A DNA stretch of 64,000 nt from Cyclobacterium salsum (GTDB taxonomy: Bacteria; Bacteroidota; Bacteroidia; Cytophagales; Cyclobacteriaceae). Both the position numbers and the translations under genes were made by a program. Location: positions 372,001 to 436,000 of the forward strand of contig NZ_WNKG01000004.1 of the NCBI RefSeq assembly GCF_010119245.1, in the 5' to 3' direction. Below the pieces are notes generated by a model. The model ran no database searches. It saw nothing but the letters and a program-made list of their open reading frames with translations, and was not told the DNA's origin. Each line of letters starts with the position of its first letter. Position 1 is the first letter of the stretch. Below are positions 10,213 to 18,966 of this stretch, piece after piece.

Positions 10213-11505
10213 TTAACCTATTTTCTTTCCTTTTTTCCTACCCTGTTGCGTGTATTTCGGAGAACCAATAACCTGCGAGCTGTAAATTCCTCCGTGACCA
10301 CTAAATAAGTAAGCAATTACGCAGGCTAAACCAATAAAGACCCCGGGTTCGGCGCCAAAAAGTTCCATTCCCATTAGGGTACAGGCTAATGGGGTATTGG
10401 TGGCTCCTGAAAAAACGCCGACAAAACCCATCCCCGCCAATAATGCCAATGGCAACGGTATGAATACAGATAAGGCATTCCCCAGCGTAGACCCCATGTA
10501 AAACAAAGGTGTGACCTCTCCCCCTTTAAAACCTGCTCCTAAAGTGATGGAGGTTTTCAGCAGCTTTACGAAAAAGTCATACCAGGGCAGGTCTTCGGAA
10601 AAGGCATCCACAATGGTGGGAATACCAAGTCCTATATACTTGGTAGTTCCCATAAAATAAACAGAGCTGGCAATGATCAGCCCCCCGGCCAGGGGACGCA
10701 ATGGAGGATATTTGATGACTTTGGAAAAGAGTGCCGACCAGAAATGAGTGGTCTTCGCAAAAAGCCTTCCTGCCAAGCCATAACATATGCCTGCCGGAAT
10801 GACCCATAGAAAGTTAATTATATCAGAATCAGGTACATAGGGAATGGAATAATGCGTATGAGGAACGTTCCATAAGCCGGCACAGGCATAATCTGCCAGA
10901 TAGGCGGCAAAAAATGCCGGCAAAATAGATTCGTATCTCAATCTTCCGATAATGAGCCATTCCAAGGCAAAAACGGCCCCTGCCAAAGGGGTACCAAATA
11001 CGGAAGAAAACCCTGCAGCCACCCCAATAGTCAGGATGATTTTCCGATCCTGAGCAGATAGTTTGAACCATTTGGTGAATTGGTCGGCCAAAGCTCCTCC
11101 CATTTGTACAGCGGTGCCTTCTCTTCCAGCCGACCCACCAAAAAAATGGGTAAGGACCGTCCCTCCAAGCACCAAGGGTGCCATTCGTAGCGGAATTACT
11201 TGCATGGGATTGTAAAATTCCTCCAGTAGCTGGTTATTTCCTTTCACCACTGAGCTACCAAATTGGTGGTACATCCACCCGATAAAAAACCCACCGAGAG
11301 GCAGAAAACCGATAAGCCAGCGATGACCTTCCCTGTAGCGCGTCGCCCAATCCAATGCAATTAAAAAAAAGGCTGAAGCAGACCCCACCACTAAGCCAAT
11401 CACGATCGACAGAAAAAGCCAGCGAAAAGTAAATTTGAGACTAGGAACCAGTTCCTGAAAAAGAAACTTGCTCAGTGGTAAGAATTTTTTGCTCCTCTTC
11501 AACAT
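10213..11505 (-). CDS. CLC-type transporter, probable fluoride/proton antiporter (CLC-F)
   Basis: This is a 430-residue polytopic membrane protein of the CLC family. The gating-glutamate motif is GREGT at 127-131, with E129. The usual serine-containing GSGIP loop reads KGNNQLLEEF instead, and the GxFxP loop reads GGEVTPLF, with a late segment GVFSGATNTPLACTLMG. The altered halide-site loop and the fluoride riboswitch directly upstream point to the CLC-F subgroup, which exports fluoride in exchange for protons. An ordinary chloride transporter is the alternative, and the riboswitch argues strongly against it. Confidence 0.9.
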   Translation of the reverse strand: MLKRSKKFLPLSKFLFQELVPSLKFTFRWLFLSIVIGLVVGSASAFFLIALDWATRYREGHRWLIGFLPLGGFFIGWMYHQFGSSVVKGNNQLLEEFYNPMQVIPLRMAPLVLGGTVLTHFFGGSAGREGTAVQMGGALADQFTKWFKLSAQDRKIILTIGVAAGFSSVFGTPLAGAVFALEWLIIGRLRYESILPAFFAAYLADYACAGLWNVPHTHYSIPYVPDSDIINFLWVIPAGICYGLAGRLFAKTTHFWSALFSKVIKYPPLRPLAGGLIIASSVYFMGTTKYIGLGIPTIVDAFSEDLPWYDFFVKLLKTSITLGAGFKGGEVTPLFYMGSTLGNALSVFIPLPLALLAGMGFVGVFSGATNTPLACTLMGMELFGAEPGVFIGLACVIAYLFSGHGGIYSSQVIGSPKYTQQGRKKGKKIG

Positions 11506-11565
11506 AAACGAACGGACAACGATGCATACAAAACGAAACCTGAGAATAACAGGTACTATCAGTTG

Positions 11566-11665
11566 AAGCAGGAGTCATCAGCTGCAGGGAAGTAGCAGCG
11601 GTTTGTTAGGAATGATCCGACGATCGCGTCGTCCATCACCGATTCTGGTGGAACTCCATCACCAA
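11566..11665 (-). ncRNA. Fluoride riboswitch (crcB motif)
   Basis: On the minus strand the leader reads GGTGATGGAGTTCCACC, then a variable stretch, then AACCGCTGC and GCAGCTGATGACTCCT. All conserved parts of the crcB motif are present. GGTG pairs with CACC, GGAGT (11658-11654) pairs with the distal ACTCC, and GCTGC pairs with GCAGC to close the third helix before TGATG. The segment between the first two helices and AACCGC is about 43 nt and can form its own hairpin (GACGA/TCGTC). It ends about 60 nt before the CLC start. A weak ACCTG/CAGGT hairpin followed by T-rich sequence could be the expression platform. Confidence 0.93.
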
Positions 11666-11671
11666 AGGCTG

Positions 11672-11679
11672 CAAATATA
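11672..11679 (-). promoter_or_regulatory. -7 element (TATATTTG) for the riboswitch-CLC transcript
   Basis: TATATTTG on the minus strand matches TAnnTTTG. It ends 6-8 bases before the first conserved G of the riboswitch, so the RNA would start at or just before the aptamer. No clear -33 TTTG is seen. The close fit to the aptamer start is the main support. Confidence 0.6.
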
Positions 11680-11871
11680 AGGAAAGAATTTAAAACTCAT
11701 CACGGAAATTATTATGGAATACCGCCTTAATTACCGGTAGGGCCCATTTGTGGAAATGGGACGCTGGCTGCGTTGCTTCATCCTGGAAAAATCCGGAACG
11801 CATCCCTTAGATGGAATAATTTTTGATGAATGAACAGTCAGTAAAAATTAACCACAGAAGAAAAAATAAGG

Positions 11872-12765
11872 ATGCAAAATATATTGATTACCGGAGGTTC
11901 CGGATTAATCGGCAATTCGATTACAAAATTGCTTCAGAGTCAGGGCAAAGAAGTGGCCTGGCTTAGTAGAAATCCGGACAAACAGCAGCAAAAGTCTTTT
12001 TATTGGGACCCTGAGAAAGGCATTCTGGATCAGGAGTCGCTTTACTGGGCGAATGGGATCATTCATCTCGCCGGTGCTGGTGTGGCCGATAAGCGCTGGA
12101 CCGATAGCCGGAAGAAGGAAATTCTGGATAGCCGCGTAAAAAGCGGCCATTTGCTTTATCAGGAACTCCAAAAAATAAAAGACAAACCCAAAGCGCTGAT
12201 CAGCTCCAGCGCCGTGGGTTTTTATGGGTTTAACACAGGAGAAAAATTAGTTTTCGAAGGAAATCCTCCCGGAAAGGACTTCCTCGCTACGGTAGTGAAG
12301 GAATGGGAGACGGCGACAGAAAAAATCCAGGACCTAAAAATCCGTACCGTACTCCTGCGAATAGGAATCGTGTTATCAAAAGACGGAGGAGCCTTACCTG
12401 AAATCCTCAAGCCCCCGGTGGCAGCTCCACTAGGAAATGGAAAACAATACATGAGCTGGATTCACATCGAAGACCTTTCGAGAATGTTTGTGCATGCCTT
12501 GGAAAACCCCGGCTTATCGGGCATTTACAATGCCGTTGGGCCAGTGCCGGTAACCAACCGTGGTTTGACGAAGAAAGCAGCCCACTTTAAAGGAAAACCT
12601 TTTATAGATGTGGGTGTACCAGGATTTGCTTTAAAGATCGTCCTGGGGGAAATGGCGCAAATGGTTCTGGGCGGCAATCGGGTAAGTTCGGAAAAAATGG
12701 AGGGTACTGGATTTCAGTACCTCTATAGCGACCTGAACCAGGCTCTAAAGCAAATATTCGAATAG
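11872..12765 (+). CDS. TIGR01777 family NAD-dependent epimerase-like oxidoreductase
   Basis: This 297-residue extended short-chain dehydrogenase is related to E. coli YfcH. The dinucleotide loop GGSGLIGN is at 8-15. The segment GIIHLAGAGVADKRWT and the LISSSAVGFYG strand, containing the Y of the active site, are typical of TIGR01777. A C-terminal GxxxFxxVGVPxFALKIVLG region follows, as in the family. The reaction is not established for most members. It is a single gene in its own leader and precedes the M14 peptidase by 92 bases. Confidence 0.92.
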   Translation: MQNILITGGSGLIGNSITKLLQSQGKEVAWLSRNPDKQQQKSFYWDPEKGILDQESLYWANGIIHLAGAGVADKRWTDSRKKEILDSRVKSGHLLYQELQKIKDKPKALISSSAVGFYGFNTGEKLVFEGNPPGKDFLATVVKEWETATEKIQDLKIRTVLLRIGIVLSKDGGALPEILKPPVAAPLGNGKQYMSWIHIEDLSRMFVHALENPGLSGIYNAVGPVPVTNRGLTKKAAHFKGKPFIDVGVPGFALKIVLGEMAQMVLGGNRVSSEKMEGTGFQYLYSDLNQALKQIFE

Positions 12766-12857
12766 ATTTGATAGATGGTCCATTTTCCTTGATGAAAATT
12801 AGTATTTTCATATTTGTTTTCTGAATCCTATTTATTTCTCCGACTAAATCAAGTAAT

Positions 12858-15410
12858 ATGAAATTTACCTTATCAAGCATCCTGCTTTTGCTCTTTTTTT
12901 TATCCGCCAGGGCTCAGGAGGAAGTGAGCCTGGAATATTACCTTCCCGAAACTTCTACTTACGATAACAGCATACCCAAACCTTCAGCTGTTCTGGGGTT
13001 TGAAGTCGGAGCCTGGCATGCAAATCATTCTCAGGTAGTTCATTATTTTAAGACCATTGCGGAGAATTCACCGCGTGCAGTAGTAATCGAATATGGGCAA
13101 AGCTACGAAAAGCGGCCTTTGCTAATGTTGGCTGTTTCCTCTCCTGAAAATATCCGTAACCTGGAAGATATCAAGTCGGAGAGAGCTGGGTTACGAAGCG
13201 GTACGGCCAATCCACAGGAATTGCCCGTAGTCATGTACATGGGCCATTCGGTTCATGGAAATGAGGCTTCGGGAGTAAATGCTTCCCTTCTGTCTGCCTA
13301 TCATTTCACGGCCGCCTCAGAAATCGCTGAAGACCTGGAAAATATGATTTTACTTATTGATCCTGCCATTAATCCGGATGGTATAAACCGCTTTGCCTCC
13401 TGGGTAAATAGCCATAGAAGCTACCACCCCAACGGAGATCCCAATAATCGTGAGCTTAACGAAACCTGGCCGAGGGGACGGACCAATCACTACTGGTTTG
13501 ATCTTAACAGGGATTGGCTTCCTGTCCAGCACCCAGAATCCAGAGGACGAATCAGTCAGCTTCAAAAATGGCTGCCGAATATTGTGTTGGACTTTCACGA
13601 GATGGGAACCAACAGTACTTTCTTCTTTCAGCCAGGCATCCCCAGTCGGAATAATCCGCTTACGCCGGAAAAAAACATGGAATTAACAGAGAAAATAGCC
13701 CAATACCATGCTCGCCATTTGGACGAAATCGGGTCTCTGTATTATACCAAGGAGAGTTTTGACGACTATTATTACGGAAAAGGATCCACCTATCCGGATA
13801 TTCAGGGTGCCATTGGGATATTGTTTGAACAGGCCTCTTCCAGAGGGCACCTTCAAGAAAATGTGTATGGGGAAATCTCTTTTCCCTTTACCATTCGAAA
13901 TCAATTTACTACCGCACTGTCATCCTTCGAAGCTGCCCGTGACATGCGGGTAGAACTCAACCAATACATGGTAGACTTCTACGAGGACTCCAAAACCGAA
14001 TACACGGAGGATGATGACAAAGCTTACATATTTGGATCGGATGAAGACTATGGCAGAGCCTATCATTTTGCAGACCTCTTATTGCAGCACGACATTGATC
14101 TGTACAGTTTGGAAGAAGACGTAAATATGAACGGAGTGCCTTTTAGTTCCGGCAACTCCTTTATCGTACCACTGGATCAGCCGCAATATAAAATGATCAA
14201 AACCATGTTTGAAACGCGGACGGAATTTCAGGACAGCCTTTTCTATGATGTTTCTACCTGGAACATGCCCATGGCATTTAATCTGAACTCCATGGCACTC
14301 AGTAGTCGGATCCTCAATCTGGCGGAAGTGGAAGATGTCAGTGCGGGCATTCAATTCCGGGAAGGTAAGGTATTGGGGACATCCGGAGCCTATAGCTACG
14401 CCTTTGGCTGGGAGGAATACTATGCCCCAAAAGCGCTGTACCAACTGATGGAAAAAGGATACCAGGTACGAGTCACACACGAAAAATTTCAAAACCAGCT
14501 GGGTACTATTTTTAACCGCGGGACGATCTTAGTAGAAAAAGGCACTTCTGATAATAGCGAAGAAACCTTTTATGAGGACATGCAGGATATCGCTGCCAGC
14601 ACGGGTGTCACGATTCACGCACTATCTACCGGATACACCTCCGGAATTAACCTGGGCTCACCCAGTATCGATGTGTTGGAAAAACCCTCCGTTGCCCTAT
14701 TGGTAGATGAAGGCGTGGGAAGCTCCGATGCCGGGGAAATTTGGCATTTATTTGACCAGCGAATGGAAATTCCACTTACCCTGATGCCAGCAACCCTCCT
14801 CTCTTCTGCCGATCTTAGCCGGTACAGCGTGCTTATTTTGCCAACAGGAAATTATTCCCAAATTGAAAAAAATGGGGTCAATAAACTAAAGGCCTGGATA
14901 GAAAATGGGGGTACCCTTATTGCGAGAGGTGCTGCCATGAATTGGCTGACAGGCAATGAATTGGCGGCCTTTAAATTTCAATCTCCGAAAGACACCTCCA
15001 CAGCCAGTCAAGCCCCTTATGCCAACCTGGCAAACGAAAGAGGAGCTAAAGTGACAGGTGGTGCAATATTTAAAACCAAACTGGATACCACCCACCCCAT
15101 TGGCTATGGGTATCCTGCTGAAAACCTTCATGTATTCAAATCCGGAAATCAATTTCTGGAATTATCCTCCAACCCTTTTGCCAATCCCCTGGTGTATACA
15201 GACACGCCGCTGGCCAGTGGCTATGTGCATCCCGAAAACCTGGAAATGATGAAAAACAAGGGTGTCGTACAAATTTCTGCCCTGGGCAGCGGGAGAATCA
15301 TTGGTTTTGTGGACAACCCTAATTTTCGGGCCTTCTGGTTTGGTACCAATAAATTATTTCTGAATGCTGTATTTTTCGGTCAGACCATCAACAACGCCTC
15401 TGCCCGGTAA
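12858..15410 (+). CDS. Secreted M14 family zinc carboxypeptidase with amidotransferase-like C-terminal domain
   Basis: This 850-residue exported peptidase has a signal peptide ending near ARAQ (17-20). The zinc motif HxxE is HGNE at 133-136 within MGHSVHGNEASG. The third ligand is probably the His of VLDFHEMG, and the general-base glutamate is probably that of GILFEQASSRG. The segment around PSVALLVDEGVGSS and VLILPTGNY (about 620-690) looks like a class I glutamine amidotransferase or DJ-1-type fold, a fusion seen in this M14 subgroup. It probably trims peptides outside the cytoplasm. Confidence 0.92.
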   Translation: MKFTLSSILLLLFFLSARAQEEVSLEYYLPETSTYDNSIPKPSAVLGFEVGAWHANHSQVVHYFKTIAENSPRAVVIEYGQSYEKRPLLMLAVSSPENIRNLEDIKSERAGLRSGTANPQELPVVMYMGHSVHGNEASGVNASLLSAYHFTAASEIAEDLENMILLIDPAINPDGINRFASWVNSHRSYHPNGDPNNRELNETWPRGRTNHYWFDLNRDWLPVQHPESRGRISQLQKWLPNIVLDFHEMGTNSTFFFQPGIPSRNNPLTPEKNMELTEKIAQYHARHLDEIGSLYYTKESFDDYYYGKGSTYPDIQGAIGILFEQASSRGHLQENVYGEISFPFTIRNQFTTALSSFEAARDMRVELNQYMVDFYEDSKTEYTEDDDKAYIFGSDEDYGRAYHFADLLLQHDIDLYSLEEDVNMNGVPFSSGNSFIVPLDQPQYKMIKTMFETRTEFQDSLFYDVSTWNMPMAFNLNSMALSSRILNLAEVEDVSAGIQFREGKVLGTSGAYSYAFGWEEYYAPKALYQLMEKGYQVRVTHEKFQNQLGTIFNRGTILVEKGTSDNSEETFYEDMQDIAASTGVTIHALSTGYTSGINLGSPSIDVLEKPSVALLVDEGVGSSDAGEIWHLFDQRMEIPLTLMPATLLSSADLSRYSVLILPTGNYSQIEKNGVNKLKAWIENGGTLIARGAAMNWLTGNELAAFKFQSPKDTSTASQAPYANLANERGAKVTGGAIFKTKLDTTHPIGYGYPAENLHVFKSGNQFLELSSNPFANPLVYTDTPLASGYVHPENLEMMKNKGVVQISALGSGRIIGFVDNPNFRAFWFGTNKLFLNAVFFGQTINNASAR

Positions 15411-15417
15411 TCGGATT

Positions 15418-15464
15418 TGAAGGTGAAGCGGTGAAGCACTTTCGCGTTTCACCCTTCCTTTTTC
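15418..15464 (+). terminator. Imperfect hairpin terminator after the M14 gene
   Basis: GAAGGTGAAGCG pairs with CGTTTCACCCTTC (one G-U pair and one bulge), followed by CTTTTT. It lies 8 bases after the M14 stop. Confidence 0.5.
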
Positions 15465-15543
15465 ATGGTTTAATATTCGTTTTTTTGACCCTTACAGTCC
15501 ATTGACTCCCTTGCATTTTGTCAGAGCGATTTATATTTTCCAT

Positions 15544-15551
15544 TAGTTTTG
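15544..15551 (+). promoter_or_regulatory. -7 element (TAGTTTTG) before the 15579 gene
   Basis: TAGTTTTG fits TAnnTTTG. A TTTTG at 15516-15520 could be the -33 element, with a slightly long spacer of 23 bases. The element overlaps an in-frame ATG at 15549, so the ATG at 15579 is the likely start. Confidence 0.45.
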
Positions 15552-15578
15552 TGTAAATTGCCGACAGAAAAGCATCCT

Positions 15579-16085
15579 ATGGCAAAAAAACTTTTCCCTT
15601 TAGATAAAAACTATATCCTTCAACAGGCCCAGTTGGCGATAGAAAAGGAAATGCTTGAATTAATGGTGGTGGAGGTGAAGAATTCCTTCACCCTTCTTTT
15701 CAACCCTTTGCAGCTTCAGGACGATACGTATCTGAGAATCCTTCAGCAGGATGATTTTCCGGTGGATCACTTATTGGTAATTTACAGGCAACTGGCAGGT
15801 ATTTACCGTTTTCGATACGGATCCAACCAATTGGAATTGTTATTTGATGGCAGAAGTCACTTTGAAAAATACCAGGCGGACTGGTCCCTGTGTTTGAAGG
15901 GCTGGCTTCAAAAACTCGGTCAGCAAGAAGCCTATGTGAAAACCATGCTCAGAATGACCCTACTATACGATTCACCTTCCCGGGCACTCTTTGCCGAAAA
16001 CAGATGTAAATCGCTGATCAATGAGCATTTTGGGTTATCTATCATCAAAAGAAAAGGAGACCTTTTATTGAAAACCGGTACCTAG
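15579..16085 (+). CDS. Hypothetical protein, 168 residues
   Basis: I do not recognise this protein. It starts MAKKLFPLDKNYILQQAQLA and appears mostly helical and soluble, with no signal peptide or membrane segment. The middle contains FRYGSNQLELLFDGRSHFEKY and the end is rich in basic residues (FGLSIIKRKGDLLL). The start is chosen downstream of the promoter-overlapping ATG at 15549. It converges with the DUF4286 gene, 11 bases away. Codon use looks like that of its neighbours, so it is probably a real lineage-specific gene. Confidence 0.7.
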   Translation: MAKKLFPLDKNYILQQAQLAIEKEMLELMVVEVKNSFTLLFNPLQLQDDTYLRILQQDDFPVDHLLVIYRQLAGIYRFRYGSNQLELLFDGRSHFEKYQADWSLCLKGWLQKLGQQEAYVKTMLRMTLLYDSPSRALFAENRCKSLINEHFGLSIIKRKGDLLLKTGT

Positions 16086-16096
16086 CCGGATTGGGA

Positions 16097-16402
16097 CTAT
16101 TCGACCGATTCCAAGACAGACCTGAAAGAAACGAACTGGCTCCCAAATTTTTCTTTTAATTCTTCTCTAATGACAGGGCCGTATTTTTGTTGATAGAACT
16201 CCAAATCATCCATGCTTTCCGCAAAAAATTGGGCTGAAAAATTCACCCCGTCGCCATTGTCCTCTTGCAATAACCTAAAAAAGCGTTTTTCTATAAACAA
16301 ACCCGTTTGCATTACCCTTGGCAGGTATTCGTATTTCATCCACTCAACAAATTCCAATTCCCTGTCACTGTCAATGTTTATGGTAATATTATATAGTATC
16401 AT
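16097..16402 (-). CDS. DUF4286 family protein
   Basis: This 101-residue small cytoplasmic protein opens with MILYNITINIDSD and continues with FVEWMKYEYLPRVMQTGLF, the signature of DUF4286. The ferredoxin-like dimeric alpha-beta barrel pattern continues to the end. The family is widespread in Bacteroidota and has no known function. It is divergent from cruF and convergent with the hypothetical gene at 15579. Confidence 0.88.
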   Translation of the reverse strand: MILYNITINIDSDRELEFVEWMKYEYLPRVMQTGLFIEKRFFRLLQEDNGDGVNFSAQFFAESMDDLEFYQQKYGPVIREELKEKFGSQFVSFRSVLESVE

Positions 16403-16421
16403 GGGTTTAGTTGTTTTTTAT

Positions 16422-16429
16422 TAAATTTG
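16422..16429 (+). promoter_or_regulatory. Possible -7 element (TAAATTTG) for the cruF-crtZ-regulator genes
   Basis: TAAATTTG fits TAnnTTTG and would give a leader of about 90 nt before cruF. The -33 region is poor, so this is tentative. Confidence 0.3.
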
Positions 16430-16528
16430 CCCGACAATCTCCTTTTATTCTCCTTGAATCCGAAAAACAAAAGTATAAAAAAATCCCTTATTAGAGGATA
16501 GTGCTAAAATTGTACCGAAATATAGCCC

Positions 16529-17200
16529 ATGAACGGAAAAAATCACCTTGAACGGACGGGATTCATAATAAGAAATAAATTGGCCCTCGCTAAAACCATC
16601 ATCCTGATACTTCACCTGGTGGGAATTGTTGGCCTCTATTGGGAAAGCAGCAGGCCATTTTTCCAATTGGTTACCCCGCTGCATTTACTATTGGTCACGG
16701 CGATCCTTCTCTATTTTCATGAAGCCTATAATCGTTGGTTTATTTTGTTTGTATTGAGCGCATTTAGTATCGGAATGATCACTGAAATAATCGGCGTAAA
16801 TACGGGGCTCATCTTTGGGGATTATTCCTATGGACCCGTTCTTGGCCCGAAACTGATGGGCGTACCCTTACTTATTGGGGTCAATTGGTTTTTGATGGTA
16901 TACCTTACTGGGGGCGTACTTTACCGAATGATAGGAAACGATTTCCTTGCAGCATTTGCCGGTGCCGCTCTTATGGTGGTTATGGACCTAAACCTGGAGC
17001 CAGTAGCCGTCGCTCTCGACTTTTGGCAATGGGAATCGTCAACCATTCCTTTTTCCAATTACCTGAGTTGGTTTCTAATAGCCCTGATCATCCAGTTGAT
17101 TTTCAGAAAATCTCCGTTTAACAAAGAAAACAAACTAAATTTCTTTGTTTTTATTAATTTACTCCTGTTTTTTTTCGTTCTGGCTATTATTTTGCGATAA
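16529..17200 (+). CDS. cruF: Carotenoid 1,2-hydratase-type membrane protein (CruF-like)
   Basis: This is a 223-residue integral membrane protein with about seven hydrophobic segments. The block GLIFGDYSYGPVLGPKLMGVPLLIG is typical of the CruF family (DUF422, bisanhydrobacterioruberin hydratase). These enzymes hydrate the acyclic end of gamma-carotene-type carotenoids to give a 1'-hydroxyl group. With CrtZ next door this suggests saproxanthin- or myxol-type pigments, which are common in flexirubin-free Cytophagales. The crtI, crtB and crtY genes are not in the window. crtZ follows after about 36 bases. Confidence 0.88.
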   Translation: MNGKNHLERTGFIIRNKLALAKTIILILHLVGIVGLYWESSRPFFQLVTPLHLLLVTAILLYFHEAYNRWFILFVLSAFSIGMITEIIGVNTGLIFGDYSYGPVLGPKLMGVPLLIGVNWFLMVYLTGGVLYRMIGNDFLAAFAGAALMVVMDLNLEPVAVALDFWQWESSTIPFSNYLSWFLIALIIQLIFRKSPFNKENKLNFFVFINLLLFFFVLAIILR

Positions 17201-17236
17201 AAAAAACATTTCATTCGCATAAAAGTTACCTTGAAG

Positions 17237-17686
17237 ATGATAAATGCTTTATTATTTATACTAGTTGGATTTTTGACTATGGAATTCTCCGGATGGTTTA
17301 TTCATAAATTTATCATGCATGGACCCCTTTGGAATATTCACAAAACACATCATACCCACACCAAAGGCTATTTTGAGTTAAATGATTTGTTTTCCTTGCT
17401 TTTTGGCAGTATCGCCATCCTACTAATTTTTCTGGGAATGGAAACCTTGGATTTTCGGTTTTGGATGGGTATCGGAATCAGTTTGTACGGCTTGAGTTAC
17501 TTTTTCCTACATGATATTCTTATACATCGAAGAGTTAAGTTCTTTAAAAAACCAAAAAATGGGTACTTGGCAGGTATTTTCAAAGCCCACCAAGCGCACC
17601 ATTCCACTCGAAACCGGGATGGGTCGGTATCCTTTGGGCTCTTTATTGTTCCTTTTAAATATTTTAAAAATAACCGAGATGAGTAA
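17237..17686 (+). CDS. crtZ: Beta-carotene 3-hydroxylase
   Basis: This non-haem di-iron membrane hydroxylase has about 149 residues and adds 3-hydroxyl groups to beta-ionone rings. The histidine clusters are visible: HKFIMHG, HKTHHTH, HDILIHRR and HQAHHS. I chose ATG at 17237 (MINALLF); a TTG at 17231 would add two residues. The stop overlaps the start of the MerR-type gene (ATGAGTAA), so the regulator is probably translationally coupled to the hydroxylase. Confidence 0.93.
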   Translation: MINALLFILVGFLTMEFSGWFIHKFIMHGPLWNIHKTHHTHTKGYFELNDLFSLLFGSIAILLIFLGMETLDFRFWMGIGISLYGLSYFFLHDILIHRRVKFFKKPKNGYLAGIFKAHQAHHSTRNRDGSVSFGLFIVPFKYFKNNRDE

Positions 17687-18566
17687 TTATTCCATAAAGG
17701 ACCTTGAGCAACTCTCAGGGATAAAAGCCCATACATTACGGATTTGGGAACAGCGGTACAATTTACTCACTCCCAAAAGAACGGACACCAATATCCGTTT
17801 TTACGACGATGATGATTTGAAACTGATCCTGAATGTGGCACTATTGAATGACAATGGCTATAAAATAAGTAAAATCGCCAAAATGACCTTTGAAGAAATA
17901 AAATCAGAGGTCCTGAAATTGACAGAAAGATCCTTTGCTTACGACGATCAAATCCATTCTTTGATCATCGCCATGGTGGAATTGGATGAAAATCGCTTCG
18001 AAAAAATCATTTCGACAAACATTCTGAAAATAGGGTTTGAGTTGACCATGTTGAACATCATTTACCCCTTCCTATCAAAAATTGGTATCTTATGGCAAAC
18101 GGGAAGTATTCATCCCGGGCAGGAGCATTTTATCAGTAACCTCGTAAGGCAAAAATTAATCGTGGCCATCGATGGGCAATTGTATTCCGGAGGAGGAAAA
18201 AAATTCCTGCTGTATTTACCTGAGGGGGAGCTCCATGAAATTTCCTTACTATTTTCCTGCTACCTTTTAAAGTCCCATGGTCACAAGGTCATTTACCTTG
18301 GTCAAAACACCCCAGATAATGACCTGAATAGCGTGTATAAGGTACACCAACCGGATTTTCTGGTAACAGTCATTACTACATCTCCCTCCGGAGAGCAAGT
18401 GCAGCCTTACTTACATTCTCTATCTGAAAGATTTCCGGATGCTGGAATTTTGGTTTCGGGGTACCAGATAGTCGGTCAGGACCTAACCATCCCATCCAAT
18501 GTCCATGTGATGCATTACTTGAAAGACATAAAAGAATATTTACATTCCCTCACCTCCGTCGCTTAA
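17679..18566 (+). CDS. MerR-family regulator with B12-binding domain, CarH/LitR-like
   Basis: This protein has 295 residues. An N-terminal MerR helix-turn-helix (YSIKDLEQLSGIKAHTLRIW) is followed by a four-helix bundle and a cobalamin-binding Rossmann domain. The bundle carries the W-x9-EH signature of CarH-type photoreceptors: W139 and E149-H150. The lower-ligand histidine of the B12 domain is probably H186 in GELHEI. In CarH, adenosylcobalamin holds a repressing tetramer in the dark and light breaks it up, inducing carotenoid genes. The crtZ overlap supports that role here. The start at 17679 gives the proper MerR N-terminus. An upstream in-frame ATG would lie inside crtZ. Confidence 0.9.
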   Translation: MSNYSIKDLEQLSGIKAHTLRIWEQRYNLLTPKRTDTNIRFYDDDDLKLILNVALLNDNGYKISKIAKMTFEEIKSEVLKLTERSFAYDDQIHSLIIAMVELDENRFEKIISTNILKIGFELTMLNIIYPFLSKIGILWQTGSIHPGQEHFISNLVRQKLIVAIDGQLYSGGGKKFLLYLPEGELHEISLLFSCYLLKSHGHKVIYLGQNTPDNDLNSVYKVHQPDFLVTVITTSPSGEQVQPYLHSLSERFPDAGILVSGYQIVGQDLTIPSNVHVMHYLKDIKEYLHSLTSVA

Positions 18567-18966
18567 GGCCATTTAGGTCTGCCTGGTACTTATCTCGTGG
18601 GAAGGTCAGGCATCTTCGCTGGGCATGCTTGCACTTTTTCCATTCCTCATTTCGCCATTTCTGGCATACAATGTCCACTTAAGTAATTTATCGCTAGAAT
18701 TTACGATTTATTCCAATGGATTTTTATGAAATCCAACTATCTTTCTTATTCGAAACATGCAATTGTACAAGCTATATTCTGTTCAGGCACGGCGAGGTAA
18801 AGGGCTCAACGAATCACCCCGATGACATGCGCCTGAACTATTGGAGTCAAATAGAAGCGGGAGCAACACTGACCAGTGCTAATCTCCACAAGCTTTGTCA
18901 CCCATTTGCGATGTTTTATTACCTCAGCAACCAAAACATTATCAAACCTCAATTGATGCTTAGACG
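18567..18966. other. Intergenic, upstream of the dehydrogenase-cytochrome gene
   Basis: These 400 bases hold no supported gene. An 84-codon frame (18716-18970) overlaps the next start by four bases but resembles nothing I know. A 6-bp hairpin TGCCTG/CAGGCA near 18578-18612 lacks a T-run. The promoter for the 18967 operon should be here, but no clean consensus is seen. Confidence 0.4.
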
